From positions 1 through 6,165 of the forward strand of contig CATYEP010000115.1 in NCBI GenBank assembly GCA_958405585.1: a DNA stretch of 6,165 nt, in the 5' to 3' direction. Within the stretch, counting starts at the first letter, position 1. Each line of letters opens with the position of its first letter. Shown here piece by piece: positions 5,618 through 6,165 of this stretch. The position numbers were made by a program, and so were the translations under genes. The stretch comes from an uncultured Eubacteriales bacterium (GTDB taxonomy: Bacteria > Bacillota > Clostridia > Christensenellales > Borkfalkiaceae). A model generated the notes under the pieces. That model ran no database searches. It was not told where the DNA came from and was given only the letters and a program-made list of their open reading frames with translations.

Positions 5618-6165
5618 CTATTTCCCAATATGTACTATTATATTGCGCGCTTGACAATAATCAATCATTTGTTTTTTATTTTGATCATCCATATTCTTTC
5701 CTAAATATATTGCATGAATTGAAGGCGCGGATAATTTATAATTTGCGTCACCAAGTAAACGCCACTCTTTTTGATATGCCCACTTAGTATCCTTCGTCAA
5801 AAACATCCGCATAAATTGTGACCGATCCGCCGCAATTTGCCCGTAACTCATCCCTACTACCATTTGTCCTATAAACGCCGCAACCATGTTTATGACAATA
5901 TTAGTTTCGCGATTATCCTGATACACAACGGGGAAAAGTAAATTAATATTTTCATAACCTTTCAGATCATATTCGATGCAATATCCTTTTTCCCCATCTG
6001 CATAATTATTCCACATTTCTTCCGAATTTTTTAACTCAGATAAAGAGCAAATACCCATCTTCTGCCGCGCGTGATAAGCAAGAGACAATAAGTTTTCCAA
6101 CTGTTCTTTAATTTTAGGATCATCTAACTTTTCTGGAATACTGCCAAGAAAATTGATGAGCGGTG
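5618..6165 (-). CDS. DUF2971 family protein, 5' end beyond the right edge
   Basis: The frame is open from the window edge (first full codon 6163-6165 or shifted by up to two bases: codons run 6163-6161 and on) to TAG at 5618-5620, giving the last 181 residues. The visible protein begins PLINFLGSIPEKLDD and continues through MENLLSLAYHARQ, so the ATG at 6100 is internal. Family hallmarks are GICSLSE, then MWNNYADGEKGYCIEYDL (the usual MW-x-x-YA-x-x-x-KG-x-C), and KWAYQKEWRLLG (the W-x-x-E-x-E-W-R block). DUF2971 proteins are commonly near 250-300 residues, so roughly 80-110 are missing. Their biochemical role is not established. They recur in defence-associated loci, so an accessory anti-phage or toxin-like role is inference. 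The stop is 17 bases from the hsdR start, and the hsdR ribosome site sits in the gap, so the two are probably cotranscribed. Base composition is AT-rich compared with hsdR. Confidence 0.88.
   Translation of the reverse strand, partial: PLINFLGSIPEKLDDPKIKEQLENLLSLAYHARQKMGICSLSELKNSEEMWNNYADGEKGYCIEYDLKGYENINLLFPVVYQDNRETNIVINMVAAFIGQMVVGMSYGQIAADRSQFMRMFLTKDTKWAYQKEWRLLGDANYKLSAPSIHAIYLGKNMDDQNKKQMIDYCQARNIIVHIGK

Noticed and set aside
5601..5657. Longer hsdR start at 5657
   Set aside because: It would overlap the end of the DUF2971 gene and lacks a convincing ribosome site. ATG at 5600 has one at normal spacing, and the family-like sequence starts there.
5618..6100. Complete 160-residue DUF2971 gene starting at ATG 6100
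   Set aside because: The frame stays open upstream to the window edge with plausible coding sequence (PLINFLGSIPEKLDD...), and the family is much longer. The gene is truncated by the window, not short.

Overview
The window looks like accessory DNA from a low-GC Gram-positive bacterium, most likely a Clostridia-type gut organism. This is inferred from near-perfect Shine-Dalgarno sites (AGGAGG, GGAGGTGA), sigma-A type promoters (TTGACA-17-TATAAT), intrinsic terminators, a TTG start, and the closest-feeling relatives of the proteins. The standard code is in use, since both TAG and TAA end convincing genes. All supported genes lie on the minus strand, so the window is best read from right to left. 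No tRNA, rRNA, CRISPR array, insertion sequence or plus-strand gene is visible.

Right part (about 6165-2350): the end of a type I restriction-modification operon. It begins with the C-terminal two thirds of a DUF2971-family protein, cut by the window edge. Seventeen bases later comes a complete hsdR (1052 aa) with nuclease, helicase and C-terminal regions, followed by a hairpin terminator at 2353-2383. hsdM and hsdS are not in the window and would be expected beyond the right edge. The DUF2971 gene is AT-rich (about 36% G+C by hand count over 5641-6000, against about 46% over 4201-4560 in hsdR), so it may be a later addition to the operon.

Middle (2274-1160): a self-contained cassette holding one winged-helix protein gene (335 aa). 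It is driven by a fully consensus promoter and closed by a 12-13 bp hairpin with a T-run. The ORF could be extended upstream to 2328, but that extension runs through the promoter, so the start at 2214 is preferred.

Left part (1160-1): a leader with a very strong Shine-Dalgarno site in front of a two-codon ORF (ATG AAG TAG). Next is a TTG-started gene for a 246 aa protein with two tandem DUF6291-like units, then a possible 15-codon ORF and two hairpins. At the far left is a leftward promoter whose -10 hexamer is embedded in an 18-bp perfect palindrome. It drives a gene whose first 15-17 codons run off the left edge.

Taken together, a defence operon sits next to small regulator and mobile-element-type genes, as in the accessory region of an integrative element or prophage. 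No integrase, relaxase or attachment site is visible here to prove that. The most unusual points are the DUF2971 gene inside the restriction operon, the palindrome-embedded promoter at the left edge, the duplicated DUF6291 unit and the minimal ORF in the leader.
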